Below are positions 6,946 to 12,855 of a stretch of DNA of 12,855 nt, piece by piece. The position numbers were made by a program, and so were the translations under genes. Numbering within the stretch: the first letter of the stretch is position 1; each line of letters starts with the position of its first letter. Source of the DNA: Akkermansiaceae bacterium UBA4145 (GTDB taxonomy: Bacteria; Verrucomicrobiota; Verrucomicrobiia; Verrucomicrobiales; Akkermansiaceae). The notes beneath the pieces were generated by a model. The model saw nothing but the letters and a program-made list of their open reading frames with translations, was not told the origin of the DNA and did not search any database. The stretch is from NCBI GenBank assembly GCA_002380675.1, contig DFWB01000309.1, positions 5,705-18,559 on the forward strand, given 5' to 3'.

Positions 6946-8034
6946 ATGCAAGACCCTTCTGCAGAGCAACCGTTTGCTGCGATGGATTTTTCCAGCTCAC
7001 CGGTGAACCGCGGCCTGACCCCCCAGGACAAGATCGACTTTTATCGGACAATGGTGCGAATCCGACGTTTCGAGCACCTCGCACTAGGCCAATATCAGAA
7101 AGATAAAATGGGTGGCTTTCTCCACCTCTACATCGGCCAGGAATCTGTAGCGGTTGGGGCAGTCTCTCTCATGGGAGAAAATGACCACGTGATTACGGCG
7201 TATCGCGACCATGGTCACGCGCTAGCGGTGGGGATGAGCATGGATGAGTGCATGGCCGAACTCTTTGGAAAAGTGACTGGATGCTCCAAAGGCAAAGGGG
7301 GATCCATGCACTTTTTCGCTCCTGATAAGAACTTTTGGGGAGGTCACGGTATTGTGGCCGGACAGACCCCGCTTGGCCTTGGCCTCGGGTATGCCTTGAA
7401 GTATAAAGGGTTGGCGGGGTGTGCGCTGTGCTTTCTCGGTGATGGAGCTATCAACCAGGGAGTTTTTCACGAATCCCTCAACCTCGCCGCGCTCTTTGAG
7501 ATTCCCGTCGTCTACATCATCGAGAACAACGGCTACTCAATGGGAACATCACAGACGCGTTCCAGCGCATATCGAGATTGCCTGGCACAGCGGGCGGAGG
7601 CTTACAATATGGCGTGGGACTTGGTTAACGGTGAGGACCTTTACGAGGTCAGAGCCAAGACACACATCGCGATGGAAAGAGCCCGCAAGGAGCACCGCCC
7701 GAGCCTCCTCGAGATCCAAACATATCGCTATTACGGACATTCGGTTGCCGATGCGAACGCTGATAAGTATCGCACGCCGGATGAGATCGAGCGCTACAAG
7801 ACATACCATGACCCCATCCGCCTCTGGGAGCGACGACTCATTGAGGAGGGCCACCTGACTGCTGAGGAGGCCAAGGCAATGGAAAAAGAGGCAACGAAGG
7901 AGACGGCTAAAGCAATTAAATATGCCGAGAGCTCGCTGCCTCCAACCGTAGATGACATCTTACATGATGTCTACTGGGAGGTAGATGAAGATACCGAGGC
8001 AGGCAACACGGGCCGCCACTTTTTCAACGATTAA
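6946..8034 (+). CDS. pdhA: Pyruvate dehydrogenase E1 component, alpha subunit
   Basis: This 362-residue subunit pairs with E1 beta to bind thiamine diphosphate, decarboxylate pyruvate and pass the acetyl group to the lipoyl arm of E2. The ThDP motif runs from GDGAINQGVFHESLNLAALF (G165) to ENNGYSMG (E193-N195), the usual spacing of about 30 residues. GGSMHFFAPDKNFWGGHGIV is typical of the PDH type rather than the branched-chain or acetoin type. The catalytic/phosphorylation-loop region TYRYYGHSVADANADKYR gives H265. The frame is open back to TTG 6868, but that would overlap the preceding gene by seven bases and add unrelated sequence. ATG 6946 is preferred; ATG 6982 is the alternative and would still keep the whole conserved domain. 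None has a strong ribosome binding site. The stop is 14 bases before pdhB, so the two subunits form an operon. Confidence 0.95.
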   Translation: MQDPSAEQPFAAMDFSSSPVNRGLTPQDKIDFYRTMVRIRRFEHLALGQYQKDKMGGFLHLYIGQESVAVGAVSLMGENDHVITAYRDHGHALAVGMSMDECMAELFGKVTGCSKGKGGSMHFFAPDKNFWGGHGIVAGQTPLGLGLGYALKYKGLAGCALCFLGDGAINQGVFHESLNLAALFEIPVVYIIENNGYSMGTSQTRSSAYRDCLAQRAEAYNMAWDLVNGEDLYEVRAKTHIAMERARKEHRPSLLEIQTYRYYGHSVADANADKYRTPDEIERYKTYHDPIRLWERRLIEEGHLTAEEAKAMEKEATKETAKAIKYAESSLPPTVDDILHDVYWEVDEDTEAGNTGRHFFND

Positions 8035-8048
8035 ACGGCGGCGGAACA

Positions 8049-9032
8049 ATGAGAGAATTACTCTACAGACACGCGCTTCGCGAAGCTCTTGATGAAGAGC
8101 TGGCTCACGACGAAAATGTCGTTCTTCTTGGAGAAGAAGTTGCCGAGTACAACGGAGCCTACAAAGTCACAGAAGGTCTCTGGGACAAGTGGGGAAGCAA
8201 AAGGGTGGTGGACACCCCGATTTCGGAAGCTGGATTTATTGGGATGGGCGTAGGCGCATCCATGCTTGGAGTTCGCCCAGTAATGGAGCTGATGTTCTGG
8301 TCCTTCCACTCGGTTGCCTTCGACCAGCTGGTGAACAACGCGGGATGTGTGCGCTATATGGCCGGGGGTAAAATCAACGTTCCCATCGTTGTCCGTGGGC
8401 CAGCAAATGGGGGCACCAATGTTGGCGCAACACACTCCCATTGTCCCGAGGGGCTCTTTGCGGCATTTCCGGGTCTGAAGGTCTGCGCGCCAGCAACTCC
8501 CGCCGACGCTAAAGGCCTGATGAAGTCCGCCATTCGGGATAACGACCCGGTTTTCATCATGGAGAACACGAAGCTTTATGGGAACGCGGGAGAGGTTCCT
8601 GACCCCGGGGAGGGAGAGTTTCTCATTCCACTCGGCAAGGCCGATATCAAGCGGGAAGGAAACGACATCAGCCTGATTGCGCACGGCCGATCTGTCCTGC
8701 ACTGCCTGGAGGCAGCGGAGACTCTTCATAATGATCACAAGATATCCGCAGAGGTCCTGGACCTCCGCTCAATCCGACCTCTCGACCAGGAGGCCATCCT
8801 TAAATCGGTCGTTAAAACGAACCGAGCAGTTCTCGTCGATGAGTCCAAGCCGTTTAATGGTGTCTCTTCCCAGATCGCGGCCCTTATTCAGGAGCATGCG
8901 TTCGACCATCTAGATGCTCCTGTTAAGAGGGTCTGTAGTATTGATGCCCCTGCGATCTATTCGCACCACATCGAGGATGAGCAGCTCCCGAATGCTCGCA
9001 GAGTGGTCGACCAGGTGCTTTCCATAGCCTGA
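8049..9032 (+). CDS. pdhB: Pyruvate dehydrogenase E1 component, beta subunit
   Basis: This 327-residue partner of PdhA completes the alpha2-beta2 E1 tetramer that oxidatively decarboxylates pyruvate. The beginning of the fold shows LLGEEVAEYNGAYKVTEGLW, then VVDTPISEAGFIGMGVGASM; E60 in the PISEAGF block corresponds to the glutamate that activates ThDP in this family. AGGKINVPIVVRGPANGG, GLKVCAPATPADAKGLMKSA and the C-terminal transketolase-type domain (EVLDLRSIRPLD, VLVDESKPFNGVSSQIAALI) are all present. Length is normal for a stand-alone E1 beta; there is no N-terminal lipoyl domain of the kind fused to E1 beta in many Alphaproteobacteria. The ATG at 8049 follows a GGCGGCGGA stretch that can serve as ribosome binding site. 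It lies 14 bases after pdhA and 116 bases before the lipoprotein gene. Confidence 0.96.
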   Translation: MRELLYRHALREALDEELAHDENVVLLGEEVAEYNGAYKVTEGLWDKWGSKRVVDTPISEAGFIGMGVGASMLGVRPVMELMFWSFHSVAFDQLVNNAGCVRYMAGGKINVPIVVRGPANGGTNVGATHSHCPEGLFAAFPGLKVCAPATPADAKGLMKSAIRDNDPVFIMENTKLYGNAGEVPDPGEGEFLIPLGKADIKREGNDISLIAHGRSVLHCLEAAETLHNDHKISAEVLDLRSIRPLDQEAILKSVVKTNRAVLVDESKPFNGVSSQIAALIQEHAFDHLDAPVKRVCSIDAPAIYSHHIEDEQLPNARRVVDQVLSIA

Positions 9033-9148
9033 TTTCAAGGGTGGAGTTGCTTTAAAGCTTACAGGAATAAAGCGAGACTCCTCGGAGCGCAATGTCGGGG
9101 AGATTCTGTTTGCACTCTCGGCGAAGGGCCCTAGCATCCGGGCTTCCT

Positions 9149-9526
9149 ATGAAAACCTTGGCGTTCATCCCGGCGATCCTGTTTTTAGCACTGAGCTTCT
9201 CATCCTGTGGCCTGAGCTGCAACGGGTGTTCCTCGAAGAAGTATGTGGAAGTTGAAGAAGTTGAGTGGATCGAGGAAGAAGTGATAGCAGAGCCCGGACC
9301 CAAGGGGGGGACAGGCGAAACGGTGAAGGTCCGTCGTCCGGTAGTGAAGACCGTGCGAAAAGCTGCCAGCTGCGCCCCCTGTGGGTCATGGTATTGCACA
9401 GATCCAGATTGTGGCGGAACCGTGAGCAGCCAAGTCCTGAGAAGGGCAACCGGACAAGGCTCCAGTGGGGAACCACACATTGGGCTGATCCCGACAATGA
9501 AAGAGCTTGCTCCGGAGGAGAACTAA
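9149..9526 (+). CDS. Small cysteine-rich putative lipoprotein of unknown function
   Basis: I do not recognise a family. The 125-residue product starts with a signal peptide (MKTLAFIPAILFLALSFSSC) whose FSSC is an acceptable lipobox with C20 as lipidated Cys. Two more Cys follow (C24, C27), then an acidic stretch (YVEVEEVEWIEEEV), a basic stretch (VKVRRPVVKTVRK), and a compact cluster C75-x2-C78-x4-C83-x4-C88 within SCAPCGSWYCTDPDCGG. The cluster could bind a metal or form disulfides outside the cytoplasm; this is inference. The C-terminus is polar. Start choice: ATG 9149 gives a textbook signal peptide; ATG 9092 has a better ribosome binding site (GGAG four bases upstream) but adds 19 residues, including RRR, before it. 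It sits between pdhB and a strong terminator, in the same direction, so it may be the last gene of a pdhA-pdhB transcript. A PDH role is not shown. Confidence 0.72.
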   Translation: MKTLAFIPAILFLALSFSSCGLSCNGCSSKKYVEVEEVEWIEEEVIAEPGPKGGTGETVKVRRPVVKTVRKAASCAPCGSWYCTDPDCGGTVSSQVLRRATGQGSSGEPHIGLIPTMKELAPEEN

Positions 9527-9551
9527 GCCCCGGAAACGAACGATTTTCCTG

Positions 9552-9586
9552 CGGGCTCTCCTTCATTGGGGAGCCCGTTTATTTTA
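9552..9586 (+). terminator. Strong intrinsic terminator after the lipoprotein gene
   Basis: A 10-bp GC-rich stem (CGGGCTCTCC at 9552-9561 with GGGGAGCCCG at 9568-9577, one G-T wobble) with a six-base loop is followed by TTTATTTT. It begins 26 bases after the lipoprotein stop and ends transcription before pdhC, implying that pdhC has its own promoter. Confidence 0.88.
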
Positions 9587-9652
9587 AGCCGCGCCCAATT
9601 TCCGCGCTATATTAACACGAGGTTGGATCATCTTATCTCAAAACTATCACCT

Positions 9653-9668
9653 CCCGGTCTTGACCGGG
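9653..9668. promoter_or_regulatory. GC-rich palindrome in the pdhC leader
   Basis: CCCGGTC and GACCGGG flank two bases (TT), a perfect 7-bp inverted repeat 39 bases upstream of the pdhC start. As RNA it would fold as a 6-bp stem with a four-base loop and has no T-run, so it is not a terminator. It could be an operator or a leader hairpin. A TATATT at 9608-9613 upstream may be the -10 element, but no good -35 box is seen at the expected distance. Confidence 0.4.
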
Positions 9669-9706
9669 GCTAAGCTTTAGGCCCACCTTTCCTCACGCAT
9701 CGACCC

Positions 9707-11080
9707 ATGGCAACGCACATTGAAATGCCCAAGCTCTCGGACACCATGACCGAGGGAACCGTGGTTCGCTGGCTCAAGAGCGTCGGCGATCAGGTTGAGA
9801 TTGGCGATGAGATCGCCGAAATCGAGACAGACAAAGCCACCATGGCGATGGAGGCTTTTGATGAAGGGATTCTTTCGGAAATTCTGATTGAGGAAGGAGC
9901 TAAAGCTGAAATCGGCGCCACTCTGGCAGTGCTTAGGGATGAAGGGGAGGGGGACCCCGCTCAAGCGACGCCAGTGATGGAGCCAGAACCCGTTGTCGCG
10001 GAGCCCCCTGCACCGGCTCCTCCCGCCGAGCAAGCTGCCAGCCCTCCAGCCGAACCAGAGCCCATAGTCACTGAACCAGCTCCGGCCCTTGCCTCTTCTC
10101 CGCAGGTTGCCGAAGACGCTTCTCAAGCCTCAGTGGCCTCTGACAGGATTAAGGCCTCTCCGCTCGCGCGCAAACTGGCCTTAGCTCACGGGGTTGACCT
10201 TGCGGGCCTCACCGGGAGTGGCCCCGGAGGCCGCATTGTTAAGAAAGACGTGGAAAGCGCTGCAAAGGGCGGATCGAACGCGCCGGCGGTAGAAAAAGAG
10301 CCAATCGCTAGCACATCTCCACCTCCAGCGCGCCCTGAGCCCACTCAGGATTCCGCGAAAAATGCGCCGCCGACGCCTCCGCTTGGGGTGGGAGACCATC
10401 GGGTCGAGTTGTCCAGCCTCCGCCGGATTATCGCGGAGCGCCTGCTGACCTCAAAAACAACGATTCCCCATTTTTACCTTCACGCCGAGGCGGATGCGGC
10501 TCCCTTGATGGAGATAAGGCGCCAGATCAATGTTCAGGCAGAGGCAACTCACGGAAACAAATACACCGTAAATGATCTCGTTCTAAAGGCCGTGATCGGC
10601 GCCCTGCAGGCAGTTCCTAGTGTGAACGCCACCTTCCAAGGGGACCATATTCATCAATTTGGTGAGATCGGAGTCTCCGTCGCAGTTGCTGTTGAAGACG
10701 GCTTGGTCACCCCGGTGGTGAGGAATGCGGCGGCCAAATCCCTGCTTCAGATCTCGAAGGAAGTCAAAGACCTCGCCACCCGGGCTCGCGATGGCAAGTT
10801 GCTGCCAAACGAATTCGATGGAGGCACAATCACAGTTTCAAACCTCGGTGCTTATGGGATCGAGTCTTTTGACGCCATCATCAACCCGCCCCAGGCAGCG
10901 ATCATTTCGGTTGGCAGCATTGTGGAAAAAGCGGTGGTCGAGAATGGAGAAATTGTGCCTGGGCTGCGGCTCAATCTCGGACTTTCCTGCGATCACCGGG
11001 TTGTCGATGGGGCTGTTGGAGCCGAGTTCCTGTCGCAGGTGAAGAAATTGATCGAGAAGCCCGCCCTCATGCTGGTGTGA
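9707..11080 (+). CDS. pdhC: Dihydrolipoamide acetyltransferase, E2 component of pyruvate dehydrogenase
   Basis: This 457-residue core subunit carries acetyl groups on a lipoyl arm and transfers them to CoA. One N-terminal lipoyl domain (residues 1-80) has the lipoylation site in EIETDKATMAME, K43. A long Pro/Ala/Glu linker with near-repeats (EPEPVV, EPEPIV) leads to the peripheral subunit-binding domain near residues 149-185 (KASPLARKLALAHGVDLAGL, then SGPGGRIVKKDV). A second Pro-rich linker precedes the catalytic domain, which ends with SCDHRVVDGAVGAEFL; H430 and D434 are the catalytic pair. A single lipoyl domain and the ETDKATM context point to PDH-type E2. The start ATG is unambiguous from the lipoyl fold (THIEMPKLSDTMTEG), though no Shine-Dalgarno sequence is visible. 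It is separated from pdhA-pdhB by the lipoprotein gene and a terminator. The E3 gene is not in the window. Confidence 0.96.
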   Translation: MATHIEMPKLSDTMTEGTVVRWLKSVGDQVEIGDEIAEIETDKATMAMEAFDEGILSEILIEEGAKAEIGATLAVLRDEGEGDPAQATPVMEPEPVVAEPPAPAPPAEQAASPPAEPEPIVTEPAPALASSPQVAEDASQASVASDRIKASPLARKLALAHGVDLAGLTGSGPGGRIVKKDVESAAKGGSNAPAVEKEPIASTSPPPARPEPTQDSAKNAPPTPPLGVGDHRVELSSLRRIIAERLLTSKTTIPHFYLHAEADAAPLMEIRRQINVQAEATHGNKYTVNDLVLKAVIGALQAVPSVNATFQGDHIHQFGEIGVSVAVAVEDGLVTPVVRNAAAKSLLQISKEVKDLATRARDGKLLPNEFDGGTITVSNLGAYGIESFDAIINPPQAAIISVGSIVEKAVVENGEIVPGLRLNLGLSCDHRVVDGAVGAEFLSQVKKLIEKPALMLV

Positions 11081-11108
11081 GCCTCTGGGTCGTCCTCTCT
11101 GGGCGCGT

Positions 11109-12380
11109 ATGGCAGAAACCATTCAGGAAGAGGTAGCTCCCCATTTTGAACTGCGGGATAGAAGTTTCTGCCAGCAAAACCGAGGTCAGGAATACACCCT
11201 GCGCCCAAGGGCCTCCCTTTTGCGAAGTCTCTCCCTACTTGCGCCAATGGGGTTTGCCAATCTTTTGCTTTGTGCAGAACGCCCACCGACGTGGTCCCCG
11301 CATGAAATGTGCGCAGAGGCGGATGCAATAGTAGCAGGCGAGAGGGTAGGGGCGAGCAGCGTGATGGTCAGGCAATGGTTGCGCGCGCCACCTGATCTTG
11401 GAAACAGGAGCTCTCTGATTGAAATCTCAGGCCTCGAGAACAACCAGCGGGTGGTCGTGCAGCCGGGAACAAAACGGGAAGGCTCGACAACCCAGCACCT
11501 GAAGTCGCAGCGACTCCTGTGCTTTCTCGTCAAAAAGAGGGACCAGTGGCAGGTGCTGGCTCAGGAGGAATCTGGAAGCTTGGGAATGGTGTGGATAGAG
11601 GGCGGCCAGTGTTACCAGTATGAGCAAATCGAGAATAAGGATGGTGCCGGATCGCCAGGTTACAGTCTGGGGGTCTCCAGATTCTGTAAAACGGAAGAAG
11701 AATTACTCACTCAAGTTCGACAAGGCCTTGAGGATCACAGGAACTGGGAGAAGGCATTAGCGATTGAGAATGCTGAGGAGCAGGCAATAGTGCTATGCTC
11801 ATATCTGCTGCGGAGGACCTCTCCTGAGGGCGCATACGAAACCTACCGCAAGCGAGTCAGGGCACTTCTGCCTAAGCTCGGGGAGTATGCGGTGGCAGAG
11901 CTAATAATCCTTTTGCGCCGCGCGAAAGCGGGAGACAGACTCGACGAAGCAATACTTGTTCTTAAGGACCTCGGGCCGCTGGCGAGACCCGCGGCTGGTG
12001 ATATTGTCCGTCTTCTTGAGGAGCCCGGGCGAGTGGATTCAGGCATTGCGATTGAGGCTCTGGGGAGAATTGGGGATACAACCGTAGCTCATCGCATTCT
12101 CCCGTTCCTTCAGGATACGCTGTATGTAAGGGCTGTGGTCGCAGGGGCGATGGCGAACTTCGGCTACCAGGACTCCATTCCGCTCATCGAGAAGGCGCTA
12201 CCCGACGTGGAGACCGTAAAAGCAGCGGACGCACATCATATCTATGCCATGCTACAAGCCCTTCATGAACTCGGGTCTGAGGAAACTCCTCGATTTACGG
12301 GGGACTACCTCGAGGCTCCAGCGATGCGACATCTGCACGACCTGCTGGAACCTTTCCTCGAAGGCCGTGACATGCGCTAG
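11109..12380 (+). CDS. Putative exported HEAT-repeat protein
   Basis: No named family is recognised. The product is up to 423 residues. A hydrophobic stretch, LLRSLSLLAPMGFANLLLCA, at residues 37-57 looks like a signal peptide core with cleavage after LLCA, so the true start may be TTG 11220 rather than ATG 11109, whose extra 37 residues are polar. Neither has a strong ribosome binding site; AAGGG lies upstream of 11220. The first half of the mature part (about 60-200) has Trp and Cys residues and reads like a beta-rich domain (MCAEADAIVAGERVGASSVM, later QRLLCFLVKKRDQWQVLA). The second half, about 210-415, is alpha-helical with HEAT/armadillo-like pairs (LGPLARPAAGDIVRLLEE, IAIEALGRIGDTTVAHRILP, VVAGAMANFGYQDSIPLIEK), suited to protein-protein contacts. 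It starts 28 bases after pdhC and may be co-transcribed. Function unknown. Confidence 0.72.
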   Translation: MAETIQEEVAPHFELRDRSFCQQNRGQEYTLRPRASLLRSLSLLAPMGFANLLLCAERPPTWSPHEMCAEADAIVAGERVGASSVMVRQWLRAPPDLGNRSSLIEISGLENNQRVVVQPGTKREGSTTQHLKSQRLLCFLVKKRDQWQVLAQEESGSLGMVWIEGGQCYQYEQIENKDGAGSPGYSLGVSRFCKTEEELLTQVRQGLEDHRNWEKALAIENAEEQAIVLCSYLLRRTSPEGAYETYRKRVRALLPKLGEYAVAELIILLRRAKAGDRLDEAILVLKDLGPLARPAAGDIVRLLEEPGRVDSGIAIEALGRIGDTTVAHRILPFLQDTLYVRAVVAGAMANFGYQDSIPLIEKALPDVETVKAADAHHIYAMLQALHELGSEETPRFTGDYLEAPAMRHLHDLLEPFLEGRDMR

Positions 12381-12512
12381 GGAAAGCCCGACCAAAACAG
12401 CTCTACTGCCAACGCAAAAGAGCCAAGCTGCTGTGTGACGTTCGACTCGTTCCGGTCAGGGCCAGGAATGGGGCTTCACGATAGCTCATCCAGAAACCAA
12501 CTGCAGACAACT

Positions 12513-12855
12513 TCAGGTCCACTCCTTGAGGGTTTTGCCCTTGCTGTCTTTGAATGACCCACACGCGATCATGATCAAGTCGATAAAGGACCAGATAGCG
12601 CACCCTCCCAGAGTAAGAATCTGAGCAATCCCACTTCCTGTTTTTCCAACAAAGAAGCGATGGATGCCTAGGGGCCCAAGAAAGAGACACATAAGAAAGG
12701 CGGGCAGAATTTTCTTTTCAGATGATTCCGAGGTAAGCCCAGGCGCGGAGGACTGGGCAGCGCCTAACGCAGTTGCAGCCGGCTGTGCGATGCCCGGCAT
12801 GGAGGAAGGAATCATGCCGGGGGCGACTCGTTGGACGGGCTGGACGGGCTGGACG
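12513..12855 (-). CDS. TM2-domain membrane protein with Val-Gln-Pro repeat (5' partial)
   Basis: The frame stays open to the window edge on the - strand, so the N-terminus is missing. The visible end is complete: about 45 residues of low-complexity Pro/Ala/Ser/Gln sequence, then a TM2 domain. The TM2 signature is clear: KKILPAFLMCLFLGPLGIHR, FFVGKTGSGIAQILTLGGCA, then IWSFIDLIMIACGSFKD, giving two transmembrane helices joined by a short polar turn. Before the first internal ATG (at 12815) the coding sequence reads VQPVQPVQRVAPG, part of the same chain, so that ATG is probably not the start. In many bacteria TM2 proteins carry extra N-terminal domains such as GYF_2 before a Pro/Gln-rich linker; whether one is present lies beyond the window. 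Molecular role unknown. It is convergent with the HEAT-repeat gene, with 132 bases between the stops and no clear terminator there. Confidence 0.85.
   Translation of the reverse strand, partial: VQPVQPVQRVAPGMIPSSMPGIAQPAATALGAAQSSAPGLTSESSEKKILPAFLMCLFLGPLGIHRFFVGKTGSGIAQILTLGGCAIWSFIDLIMIACGSFKDSKGKTLKEWT
12829..12855. repeat. Short tandem repeat of a 9-base unit
   Basis: The unit GGACGGGCT occurs in tandem about 2.5 times up to the window end (on the - strand GTCCAGCCC, encoding Val-Gln-Pro), with a diverged copy at its inner end. It lies within the TM2 gene and probably continues beyond the edge. Such in-frame repeats can vary in copy number. Confidence 0.8.

Noticed and set aside
7181..7196. 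CACGTG inside pdhA as another parS-like site
   Set aside because: Only the six-base core matches well; about 7 of 16 positions agree with the parS form.
8058..8738. Long antisense ORF of 226 codons opposite pdhB
   Set aside because: It is a shadow of a highly conserved gene, with no recognisable domain or start signal.
9165..9566. Antisense ORF opposite the lipoprotein gene
   Set aside because: It has no recognisable motif, while the + strand frame has a signal peptide with lipobox and a terminator correctly placed after its stop.
12403..12690. Alternative - strand frame overlapping the TM2 gene
   Set aside because: The TM2 signature is clearly in the other frame; this one is a shadow.

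Overview
The window is a gene-dense, moderately GC-rich bacterial chromosome segment with nine protein-coding genes, two of them cut by the window edges. I see no transposase, integrase, CRISPR array, rRNA or tRNA. The mix of a PDH-type E1 alpha/E1 beta/E2 set, a MnmG gene next to a parS-like site, a DUF6580-type membrane protein, a TM2 protein and weak Shine-Dalgarno signals suggests a Gram-negative, possibly Verrucomicrobiota (Opitutia-like) genome. That assignment rests on overall impression and is only moderately secure.

Left part (1-2539, + strand): the 3' part of a TIGR01777-type epimerase with a C-terminal SRPBCC domain overlaps a class I CPD photolyase gene by 17 bases. The two are probably co-transcribed. 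The photolyase keeps the key FAD and lesion-binding residues but has Tyr instead of Trp at the middle position of the electron-transfer triad.

Middle part (2540-6265): a 308-base non-coding stretch carries a near-perfect parS-like palindrome (2724-2739) just upstream of mnmG, the tRNA wobble-uridine modification gene. A second strong parS-like copy lies inside mnmG (3599-3614). mnmG is often found beside rsmG and parA/parB near replication origins, so this region may be origin-proximal even though those partners are not seen here. Convergent to mnmG on the - strand is ribD, the bifunctional riboflavin deaminase/reductase. It is followed by an AT-richer spacer of about 310 bases without a recognisable gene.

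Right part (6266-12380, + strand): a DUF6580-like membrane protein precedes a pyruvate dehydrogenase locus of pdhA (E1 alpha), pdhB (E1 beta), a small cysteine-rich lipoprotein of unknown function, a strong intrinsic terminator, and pdhC (E2). The E3 gene is not in the window. The terminator divides the locus into pdhA-pdhB-lipoprotein and pdhC plus a downstream exported HEAT-repeat protein. At the right edge a TM2-domain protein on the - strand runs out of the window with a Val-Gln-Pro repeat.

The observations most worth following are the clustered parS-like sites around and inside mnmG, the cysteine-rich lipoprotein embedded in the pdh locus, and the Trp-to-Tyr change in the photolyase. I did not find convincing evidence for a wholly new multi-gene system.
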